DNA of 64,000 nucleotides from Antedon bifida. Its lineage: Eukaryota; Echinodermata; Crinoidea; Comatulida; Antedonidae. Shown here piece after piece: positions 1 to 11,600 of this stretch. The translations under genes were made by a program, and so were the position numbers. Below the pieces are notes generated by a model. It was not told the DNA's origin, made no database searches, and was given only the letters and a program-made list of their open reading frames with translations. The stretch lies in NCBI GenBank assembly GCA_963402885.1, contig OY727098.1:27194417-27258416 (forward strand), written 5' to 3'. Numbering within the stretch: position 1 is the stretch's first letter; each line of letters starts with the position of its first letter.

Positions 1-780
1 GTGCAGGTTGTAGTCAAGAATGTCATTGTAGTTCAGCTGACTGTGACAAGGAAATAGGCTGTCCAAGTGGAGCTACATGTATCAATGGATTTAACGGAGA
101 CAAGTGTCTTGGTAAATGTGATTTCTAATAATTGCATTTAAAAATGTAAAACACCATAAAACAATGGTTCTTTCAATAAATATAAATAATATTCTTAGGA
201 TTAAGGGGCTGTCATACGCAGATAAATAGAGGGTCGCATCAGTTCTCCCGGGTTTTTTTAAATGAACACATATAGCCTACTTGAGGTTTTCTGGCGCAGG
301 ACTTGGCGAGCACTCTTTCCCAATATCCTGGATTCGCCCGTATCTGCTTCATTTATCTGAATATCTTCACATTATATCATATAATAGCCTACATTGGAAG
401 CAAATGTAAGTAATCGTGAGATCTTTGGTCAATGATATATATATATATATTTTAAATAATACAATAATAGATCGATATTGAATTACGCCTGATTGATTTG
501 ATTTATTTTGATGTTTATGAAAAACAAATAAAGACACAGACGACAAAAATGCATTAGTATGGAACCAGTGATGCAACCAACCCCCTCCCACCAAATCCAC
601 ATTGTCATTTTTTCTACACATATTACTTTTCAGACCATGTGACATGTCCCAATGGACAATTTGGTGAATTTTGTCAGTATACTTGTCATTGTGCGACGTC
701 ATCATCATGTGATAACAATACGGGTTACTGCGATAGTGGAGACTGTGAAGATGGATGGGGTGGCAACGATTGTCAGATAG
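1..780 (+). other. Gene A EGF-like exons (2)
   Basis: Exon 1-111 (cut by the window edge) encodes the Cys-rich run [12 protein letters not shown]..., matching the third EGF repeat of genes B and C. Exon 634-780 begins DHVTC, ends GGNDCQIG and has eight Cys; it matches the fourth EGF of B and C and, even more closely, the N-terminal EGF of gene C. Both are phase 1-1 single-exon modules. The second exon uses the donor gttggt, the same unusual donor as the N-terminal EGF exon of gene C. Confidence 0.85.
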
Positions 781-2394
781 GTTGGTAGTTTATTTTAAAT
801 TAATTTCAGAATTTATTTCGCTTACATTCGAATTATCTAAGTACATGTCTAAGTTAATAGGCCAAATTATGACCGAAATAAATGCCTCGACTTTTCTTTA
901 TTTAATTTTAAATTATCATTGATAAATTTGTTTAATTTTGTATTTAAAAAATATAATATTTCATATTCTTAATTTGAACTTTTTCTAATTACATTACTAA
1001 TTTTTTTTAAATAATTATTAATTATTAACACCAATAGGGTCTGTTTTTAGCATAAGGAGATTTGAATATCGCAAACTCGATGTTTCATTCTTTAAACGTG
1101 TTACAACCCATCCACATCAAGGAAATAGATTGTCTTGATTTTATACACGAGTATGTATGTTTTAACCTCCATAGCTTTACCACAGTTATTCAAGCAAGTT
1201 AACATTACTGACGTCACAGCCACTAATATGACTCTCGCTTATGGTTGGATCTTTGGTGAGGATTATGGAACTGGACCAGCTTCATCTTATAAAGTTGTAT
1301 ATAAAAGTGAGGAAGAATCAACATTTACAACAATCACAACAACTGATGACGTCTTTACAATTACTGGGTTACCGCCAAATCGAATAATTGAGGTGAAAGT
1401 TCGTGTTTGTAGGAATATCGGCGGACAAGATGTTTGTGGACCAGACAGTAAAGTTGAGACAGAAACAACTATATGTTCAAGTGAGAACACTCTGTTGGTT
1501 TATAAAAAAAACTCTGTATAGTAATAAGATATCAACATAGGAAAGTACCGATATCCATTGATATGTCATTGTATTACAATCCGTAGTAAAAATCCCTCTT
1601 TTTCCTTCTTACTTTCTTTCTTCGTTCATTGTATTACAGTAGTTAAAATTGTTTTAAGGAGATAAATAATGAGTAACTAGAATAATTATGTTGATTGTAG
1701 TGTCGTTATTTATGTAGTTCACACCCCAATAAAAGAAACGGGATTTTCTTCATCATTCAGGTCCATTTGTATCTCCACGTATTGCAGTTACGGCAGATAG
1801 TTCTTCTTCAATAACCATAACATGGAAGGTATGTGTTTTTCAAATTACTCTTAATACTTAATTTTAGACAATCATAAAATGTCTTAAATAACATGATAAA
1901 ATTACAGTTCCAATCAAAGCTTTGTTATAATATTTTTTTTTTCAATTTGCAGGAAATAGATAACAATCCAGAGAAAATACAATGTAACAGTTTTCATTAC
2001 GATGTGTGCTGTGAATCCGATTTAGAATCTAGAAATGTCACTATTAGTGATGTTACATCAGCTACAATTGATGGGTTAACAGCGTGCACGTGGTATAACT
2101 GTAAAGTACGAATAGAGAACAACGCTGGATTCAAAGGACCATGGAGTAATATTGAAACAGCTGAAACTCACACGAATGGTAAACTAATTTAAACAAATTT
2201 GGTCATTTGGTGTGTTTCCTCATTTCATACTATTTATTAATAACAGTAATACCAAATAGCTTTTGTTATTGCTCGGTAAAACTGTTGAATCATATGCAGT
2301 CTTGTGTCAACAAATCATGAGCCAGTTTACGTTTACGACAGCATTGACCTCAAGCCATTTGAATGTCCTGATAACTATCTATAGTATTCTTCCC

Positions 2395-2441
<47 letters not shown>

Positions 2442-2450
2442 GTCTTTATT

Positions 2451-2494
<44 letters not shown>

Positions 2495-2498
2495 TTTT

Positions 2499-2529
<31 letters not shown>

Positions 2530-2596
2530 CTTTCTTTCTTTTCCTTCTTTCTTTCTTTCTTTCTTTTGTCTTTCTTTCTTCCTTTCTTCCCTCTTC

Positions 2597-2631
<35 letters not shown>

Positions 2632-5600
2632 TATGTGTGGCATTGTGTAAACAATTATATATACTACCTAGACATTATTATAATATATGGTGGGTGTATC
2701 CTTGTTTGGTTGATTTCTATCCTTAGTTATTTTTTAAATGATTTACTAAACGGGAAGGTTTTGTAAAAAAAAAAGTTTATTGTTTGCGACGATCATGAAT
2801 AATGCGGAACAAAAATTATTCTGATGGATTTGTTCGTACATTTATTTTTATGTATTTCTTAGCTCCGTCCACAGTTGGTTGGATTACTGATACTTCAGGG
2901 TCAGACTATATTTCTTTATCTTGGAATGAAGTGGAAAATGGAAACTGTTCTGTTATGTATCACATAACTTATCAGTTAATAGAATTTGATATGTGTGATA
3001 ACACTAGTAATGAAGTCATCAATGAAGGTCCAGTTCAAACTTTGTCATATAACTTATCAAATCTGAGTGCGTATTCCCAATATCTAATTCAAGTTACTGC
3101 GGTGTCTAATGATGTAGCTGGAGCAGCATCTAATGAACATACAGTGCAAACCGAAGAGAGTGGTAGGCAAAAAGATATTAGTTTATTAAATAAATCATTT
3201 TGTTTGACAAATCCAGTAAAGAAATTACTCACATTCTTTAGCTTTCGCCATCTTGGCTGATGGCTTGATCACAAGTGATCCGGTCCACTGCTACTTCCTG
3301 AAAATCTGTTGTTATTATTTCTAGGTGACGTCATACTTTGTGTAGCAATGATGTGAATACGTGATCGAGAAATACAGCCCCTTCGTCGCGGTTGATTGCG
3401 TTAGCCCCCCTCTTTCTGATTTGGATTGCCTCTCTGATTCTACGCTTGAATTAGGTTAAGTCTCTGTCAAGAATTTTGGCCCCCTCCCAATCGATGATGT
3501 GGTTTTCTTGAGCTGCATGGTCTGTGATGGCGGATTTTTTTTTTCACATCATTGCTACTAAAAAGTATGACGTCACCTAGAAACAATAACAACAGATTTC
3601 CAGAAAGTAGCAGTGGACCGGATCACTTGTGATCAAGCCATCAGCCAAGATGGCGAAAGCTAAAGAATGTGAGTAATTTCTTTACTGGATTTGTCAAACA
3701 AAATGATTTATTTATTATCTACAATCCTACAAAATGCACTTATTCACGGATATTAGTTTATTATTTAGTAGGTCTATATTTATTTCCAATATCTACAATC
3801 CTGAAATGATTGGTGAAGAATTTATATACAACATGGATGAGATACAATAGGCCTACTTATTTAGATCTCTGTTGTAATTTGTAATCTTTGTTCTTATTAA
3901 TCTCAGAAAATAATGTCAGTGTTCATTACACTGTGAGCACTGGTAATTCGTAGTGTGATTTAATTCTAAAATAATGTTTACAAAATCCGATCTTGCTTTA
4001 GTTCCGGCTGGTGCTCCAACATCTTTAGAAATATCGTCAACTGATTTTGATTATGTGTCATTGTCATGGGATCTGCCAGAATGTGGTCAGAGGAAAGGTG
4101 ATATAAGCTATGACTACAAGTTGTACTATAACGGATCAGAGGCTGTAGAAACAGGAACATCTTTCACAGAAACGCAAACAATGATTAGAGATCTTGTTCA
4201 ATGTACATCTTATACTTTCGATATAAGTGCACGGACGTCTAAAGGAATCGGACCATCTTCAGTTATTATCGTCACAACTAACCATACGGGTATTTCTAGT
4301 CATTACATCTTCATGCATGCTTTAAATTGTGTTACACAAAGTTTATGATGGCGTTAGTTAGTAACGATTCTATGTTTATGAACGATGATTATCTTCTGTA
4401 CATTACTTAATTCGAGTCATAGTTTGCTGTTAAGCCAATTCTCAAAAGGTATCATGCAGTATCATCAATCATCATGTAGGCATATACGCTGTACAGCGTC
4501 CCATATGAGATGGAAGTTGAAGAACACACGATACTGCATGCTGTTTATTGTCGGTAGATATGTTACCGGTCGAATATCAACCTTTAATCGTGATAGAAAA
4601 AATGCAAAACACTTTCATATCTGTAAATGTAATGTAAACACTATGAACTTCTCTTTCAATGAATTGATCATATTCTATTACTGCATTGATTTGTTGGGAG
4701 TGGCCAAGACACTGAAACGTCATTCATATCCGACTATGATATCGGCAAGAATGACGATAATCACGTATTGTTCTGGTGGTGTTTTTTCCATTCTTAAACC
4801 AGTGTAAACAATAGTTAATTATGAGCCTGTTTTTAGTGGTATAGAGAATGAAACTGATTTTTTCAATTTTTGATTCAGTTCCAGATCCCGTAGAAGACTA
4901 CTCGGTGACGTCGACAGATGAGGATATAACTGTTATTTGGGACCGTGTTGAAAATGGAAATTGCTCTGTTGTATATGACGTAGTGTACCGACTCACAAAT
5001 CGTGATCAATGTCAAGACTTGGATGAATCTGACTTCATAGACGCCTCAAACTTTACCAATAATACATTTTGTAGTTTACATTATTTGGAGCCTCATTCTA
5101 CGTATGAGATAGCGATTATACCTTCAACTGCAGAATATACGGGTAACTCTACTGTGATCAATGAAATCACAGCATCAATAGGTACGCCAAAACCAATGTT
5201 CAAATCATTTTATTTTCAGGTTATTTAAAGATGCTTTTTCTAAAGCATTAACTCGTTTAAATATTTCACAAACATATTCAAATATTGTCTAAAACATAAA
5301 ATTTAATTGATTCAATTAGTAATTTGTTTAATTTATGCTCAACGTAATATCCTTTGATACATTGTATTTGTTTTTTTTCCTTATCAAAAGCTCCTGATAA
5401 AGCGCCTGAGATAATGACAATGTCTGATCAAGAGCCAAATTCTTTGACTATATCGTGGTTGGAGATTCCGTGTGGTAGTCGCAATGGTGACATGGTATAC
5501 AAATATTCATTGAAAGATAACAATAATGTTATTATACAAGAAGCAAGTACAAAGTCTAACAGAGTGAAATTAGATGAAAATATAAAGCCATGTAATGAAT

Positions 5601-8600
5601 ATACTTTTGAAGTTTATGGAAAGAATCAAGATCTAGAAGGACCAAAAACATTTGAAGATATTCAAAGTGGCACTGAACGTAAGTGAATAGTCGATCATGT
5701 TGTAATTATCTTCTATGTTAATATACTGTAAAACACAATTATGTTATACAAATATATTATTTGTTTTAAAAATAGTATCTTTTGATAATGGTATAAAACC
5801 TATTACACACCATACTATTACTTTTCTAGCTCCGGGAGATCCTGAAATTATCAAAGTAACTCCCGGAAAGGATACAGTTGAAGTTGAATGGGAAGCTCCA
5901 ACCAGTAATGATTGTCCAGTACATAATTATACAGTGACACTGACGTCATCAGGAGGTGGTAAAATTAGCAAAACCGTTAGTGGATCAGTAACGAGTACGA
6001 AGTTTACAAGTGATGATGGTATCAAGCCAAACACAGAGTATACCGTTGAGGTCAGTTATTATTACCAATGATAAAAAGGATAATTGGGGTAATACTATAA
6101 ATCTAAAACCTTAACAGTTGTCTCGATTTCCCACATTTTCACCAATTTACATTAATTCATATTTGTATACCTTTTAAAGACATTAAAAAGTGATACTACT
6201 GATTTCCTCTTTTGGTTTGTGTTATGTAGGTAGTAGCGAGTAATTCTGCTGGTTCTGGCAATCATCCCCCAGAAAAAGACAAGATTAAAACCGATCCTAG
6301 AGGTACAATTTAATGTTTATATTCAAATGTTTTCATACTTTGCATGCAATATACATCAATAGAAGCTCACACAGAACCAAATACTTAAACTTAAAATTAT
6401 GTTTAAACAAATGTGAACATTAAAGTTATGTTACTTGTATTAATGTTTTCATTTTTTATTGTTCATCATGTTTTGTTTTGTTTGGGTTTTTTTTGTATAA
6501 CGCACGGAAATGGAATTAAAGGCGTTTATAAATGAGCTTATAAAAGGTTGTCTTGAACTGGACAATTACCAATGTTTATAGGCCTACCTTTACAGAATAT
6601 TTAGTGACATGTTTACTGTAATGTAGTCAATAGAATGTTGTTAACGTAATTTATCAATGTGTATATCATTTATTTCAGCTGGATTGATAGCTGGACTCAC
6701 TATTCCATTTGGGATTCTACTCGTTGTGTTGATTGTTTTTCTTGTGGTACTAAAGAAACGGTAAGAATCATCTAAATAATACGCGTTTCTAGGCTACATA
6801 TCAGAACACTTGACACACAGTTTAGTCATATGAAACATCAGCAAACTTATTACAATAAACATCTTAGATATTTTTCAGGAACTTTACAGTAGTCCTTTTT
6901 TTCTAAATATATATTCAATTAATCAATAAAACATCTATTAGTAATAATATATTTTTTTTAACATAATAATAACAATAATATAAGTATAGAGATTATTTAA
7001 AATGTAGCCAATAATTATAAAATATAATAACAATAACTATTATAAATAAATTATATTAAACAAGTAAAGTAATAAACGCATTACATTATATTTCTACATT
7101 TGTTATATTTTAACTAGATTCAGATGAAAAGTAATACTTCGTCTTTAATATTTTGACCTCTCTCTCATTTTATATATTTTTTTTATATATTTTATATGTT
7201 ACGATATATTTTTTATATTTTTGTCTTTTTGATATTTATTTGTATTTTTATAAGATCTTGTATTTTTGTATTCATGACTTTTTATATATTTTTAATTAAT
7301 TGTTTGAGAGCTTGTTAACGAAACAAATTTCCTTTTGGACTAATAAATTTCTGTATTCTGTATTCTGTATTTAGGCGATCTAAAAACAATGATCAAGGAG
7401 TTGGTGTGATAGAAAATCCGAACCCCAGCCACCCTATGGGTAAGTTAAATTAAGTTAAACAAACAAGTTAACATTTTGACAACGATTTTCACCAAATAGA
7501 AATTTCGTTTTGAATATTGTCTTTATTGTTTAGAAAGAAAATTATTACAGGCCAATTGAATTCCAATCAATATTCTGTAGTAAATTATCAGTAAAAGTTT
7601 TGTTGATAATTCATTATTACTTTAGTTGATTGATTTATATTAGATATCATTAAAAGTGAACCTGGACATGTTTCGCCAAGACCTACTCCAAAATCAACTT
7701 CTTACCAATCTGTACGTCTGCGCGACATTCAGAATTACGTCCGGAAAAGACAAAGCCATGAAACAGAAACTTTTAAAAAAGAGTTTAGTGTGAGTTTATA
7801 TATACTTTTTAATTTACAAACAAAAATACCATAAAAGGTAATAACAATCACGATCAAGTTTGTTTTCTAACTCATAGACCCTATTTATCATTATTGGCTA
7901 AGAATACTGAGATTTAACCCGTTCTGCCAATTGAACGCACTTAACAACATTATGGTACATTGGTCATATTATGTTTGGCGATTTCCTAGCGTTTATACGC
8001 TGATGGCTAGGATTGGATTCGTGCCCCATTTAGCAGCAGCTACTGCACCAGCAAAAACATTCAGAATTAATTTCACTGTGCATTAAACTATCAACATAAA
8101 CTAATCCACAAATGCATTGTATTTGTTACTTAGGACATTGGATGCAGCATGTTATATCCTTGTATCGAGGCTAAGAAATCCCTTAACAGGATTAAGAATA
8201 GATATGCCAACATTTTAACATGTAAGTCCAGGTGATGTTACTACTATGTCAATATATTTATTTATAAAAAAAATATATATAAATCAGAAGATTCATAGTA
8301 TTTATTTATACAGTTATGGTTGTTGCTATAAGTAGTATATAGTAAAAAATGTGTTTTTAAAATTTATAATTATGTTAACATTATTTTCTAGATGACCACT
8401 CACGTGTGGTTCTTAAGGAAACCGATGACGATCAATCTGATTATATTAACGCTTCATATATCAAGGTACGATTTAAAAAACTGCACAATATCAACGTACA
8501 ATAATATACAATTTACAAATGATAAGGACACACAAATGTAGAACTTATTAATATATTCCAAGCCTTTACCACCTCAAAATATATATACATAGGCCTAAGG

Positions 8601-11600
8601 AAAATGTAAGAAAACAAACCGCCATCTGACAAATGTAATTTTCTGGTCTTCCATTTTGTAGCAATTCAATTCAATCTTTATTTCGTGAGTACCAACAAAA
8701 AATACATTAACAGAAGAAATGAAACTCATAAAACCTTAAAGTAGGTTGCAATTACTTTGGTAAATCTGAGAAGATCTCTTCTTGTTATCTTGTCAAATAG
8801 CACGTTTCCGAATGATTTTCTTGATTAAAAACGGTCTGTACGCGAAGAAGGTGCTTTTATACTACATAATATTGATTTATTTCATATGCATACTGTTAAA
8901 TGTATCATCATTAATAATCAAAGTTTATGTGATTTCATTTTTATCTTAAAGTTCAATGGTAACTCTAAAGCGTACATTGCATCTCAAGGTATTTATTTAT
9001 AATATTTTTCACCTGTTATACTACTAGGAATGTTTGTAAGATGTTTAGTACTACAATGGTCATAAAACTATTACTGTATATTATGTCTAGGTCCAAATGA
9101 AGCAAGTTTAAACGATATTTGGAGAATGGTTTGGAAAGAAAACAGCAGTGTTATTATTATGGTTACAAATCTAGTTGAAAAAAAGAAGGTGAGCAATTGA
9201 ATATTATGCTTGAACTTTAAATCACATTAGAATCGTCCGCATTATGCTAGGAATTATAAACGTATACATTTGTTATCGAATCTATTTTTTTTAATCGGGC
9301 GGGAACATTATCATTTCCATGGTACAGTTTGAAGACCATATACCATTTAAGAATATCCAACGGCGAATATATTTTAATAAACCAACGATTATATTTATAG
9401 ATTAAATGTAAACAATATTGGCCAGACTTAGGTCAAGCAGTTATCTATGGACGTCTGAATGTTGAAAATGTTGACGAAAAGGTCACTCCATATTTCACAA
9501 TTAGAACATTTGAATTAAAAATGGTAAGTTAATCAAACAAAATAAAAAGTCAAATCTAGATTTATAGTTTTTCCACAGTTTTATGATCTGACCTAGACTG
9601 CTGTAGTGCTTAATTGTATAATAGCGTAAATAAAGTACAATAGATTAGTTCAGCGTTCCTCAACCTTTTTTGACTGCGACCCCATAATCCTATTTTGGGA
9701 ATTCTCACGACCCAACATTGCGTATTTGAGCTTACAGCCCACAATTCTTTTTCGCGACCCATTGGTTGCGGGACGGCGAATTAGTTATTTCATGTTAAAT
9801 TTTTCGACCAGAATTTTAGACCTATACCTTACATTTGTACATTTAAAAATACCCTATTACTATTGAAATTCGTGAAGTAGTAGATGAAGAGGATTTATAC
9901 TAGGAACTCCACTGAATAATTTAATAATACGAATGAAGTTACCTTTGTATTATTTTATTTTATGATAATTTAGTTTTGCTTATTTGTGAGTAACATTTTA
10001 AGGGGAATTGTTTTCGATATAGGGTGGCGATCTAGAAACACGTTCTGTGCTTCAATACCATTTTACCGCATGGCCTGACATGGATGTTCCTGCATCCCCA
10101 GCACCATTACTTGAGTTTGTATACCAAATTAAAGAGGTTAAGAGGTCTCTTCCAACCGACACTGGCCCAGCAATTGTTCATTGCAGGTAAACAATTTGTT
10201 TTATATTTTCAACGTATTCTGTTTAGCCTACACCAAAGATTCTGTAAATGCATACAATTGGATAATGTATGATTTACTTACTATGTAGTAAATAATACTA
10301 TTTAAGATACGTTTAGCTCATTAGAAAATAAATCGACGAATCAAAGTGGAAACATTACCAACGATTTTAAATAGTAGAAAGAGATAAGTACGGCATGAAA
10401 GATGATTCATTAGCTTTTTAAATAAGTTTTATTTTGTTTCTAAATGAATAATATGATACGTTTCATGCTTTTTTGCAATAAAAAATCTACTTATATTTTA
10501 TTTGTTTATATAAGAAGTATAATATGTATTTGTCATTTTAAGTGCTGGAGTTGGACGGACTGGTACAGTAATAACCATTGATGCTATGTTGGACATGGCT
10601 GAAGAAAAAGATAAAATCGATGTATACAACTTTGTGAAAGAAATGAGAGAAAACAGATTTAATATGGTACAAACAAAGGTAATAATTTAACGCATTCCGT
10701 ATTAGTAAAATTGCCAAATTTCACGGGAGCACACATTTTAAACAAATTAGGTATTACTCATGGTTAAATAGATAACTAGATTTGACAGATTTTAAGTTTG
10801 AATTGTAAGCAACTTGGAACGATCTAACAGATAATTTTAAATAAATAAGAATTTTATATTGGCCTATCTTATCTATATATACCGCACTGTAGTTAAAAGC
10901 AGTATCATTGCAGTATGTGAAAGTAAAGTAAGGCTTAATGTTACTTTAATTACACTTCATGTCAACCTTATTTAGCCATGGAAGCCCGAACCGACACAGG
11001 TTATACTTCCCGGAGTCGCACCCAAGCATTACAATCATGAAATAATAAGACGAAGAGGAAACCTACAATAATATTAATACAATAATTGCAACACATAAAC
11101 AAATTTAAATTGTATTTATTTTTCAGGAGCAATATATGTTTATATATGAGACTCTTCTGGAAAGTCTGTTTTGTGAGCCGACTCATATAACAACAGAAGC
11201 ATTTACAGCGTCGTTTAGAAAGTTAAAAGAAACCAACAGTCGACACGGAACAAAACTTATACACGAACAGTACAATGTAAGTGAAGCACACTTTCTAAAT
11301 GTCATTTTAGATAAACGTGAAAGTACATTTAACCATATTCTTTGAGAAATGTCCTCAATTTACGTTTTTCTATTGGTTTATACAGGTTCTGATGGCGCTA
11401 TTGCCACTTCCGTCGTTTGATAAAACAAGAGCAGGAAAAGATCCGGCAAACGTCGACAAAAATAGATATCCAAATATAATACCAAGTAAGGCTTCAAATG
11501 TATCGTGAATAGTATCATTAGTATCATCTCCATAAAAATCAACGCATTGTTGTGTCCAAAGATAAGCTAATAATGGTTACGATAATGCCAGATTATGATT

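Larger units (their letters stand above)
1175..6302 (+). other. Gene A fibronectin type III array (7 repeats)
   Basis: Seven FN3 repeats: 1175-1480; 1761-1828 plus 1953-2178 (split by an intron); 2863-3162; 4002-4289; 4879-5181; 5391-5678; 5830-6050 plus 6230-6302 (split). Each shows the FN3 pattern of a Trp in strand B or C (SLSW, TISW, EVEW) and a Tyr near strand F (YLIQV, YTFEVYG, YTVEV). N-glycosylation sequons are numerous. The split repeat at 1761-2178, a second [14 protein letters not shown] repeat (4002) and the VIWDRVENG repeat (4879) have no counterpart in C or D, so the array has grown or shrunk between paralogues. This segment should be the rigid extracellular stalk. Confidence 0.85.
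7375..10678 (+). other. Gene A juxtamembrane segment and PTP D1 (catalytic)
   Basis: Juxtamembrane exons 7375-7439 and 7644-7789 end in a conserved basic wedge ([14 protein letters not shown]) that leads into D1. D1 exons run 8134 to 10678 and continue into 11127-11276. Visible motifs are KNRY in exon 8134-8221 (phosphotyrosine loop), DYINASYIK, a WPD loop (TAWPDMDVP) in exon 10023-10186, the P-loop [10 protein letters not shown] split across 10186 and 10543, and a Q-loop MVQTKEQY. Every key catalytic residue is present; of the four paralogues only this D1 is canonical. Confidence 0.92.

Noticed and set aside
2263..2766. Long open frames across the tttc repeat on both strands
   Set aside because: Phe/Ser/Leu or Lys/Glu/Arg low-complexity translations of a microsatellite inside an intron.
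4385..4807. 140-codon open frame in a gene A intron
   Set aside because: No recognisable domain and not in phase with the flanking FN3 exons.
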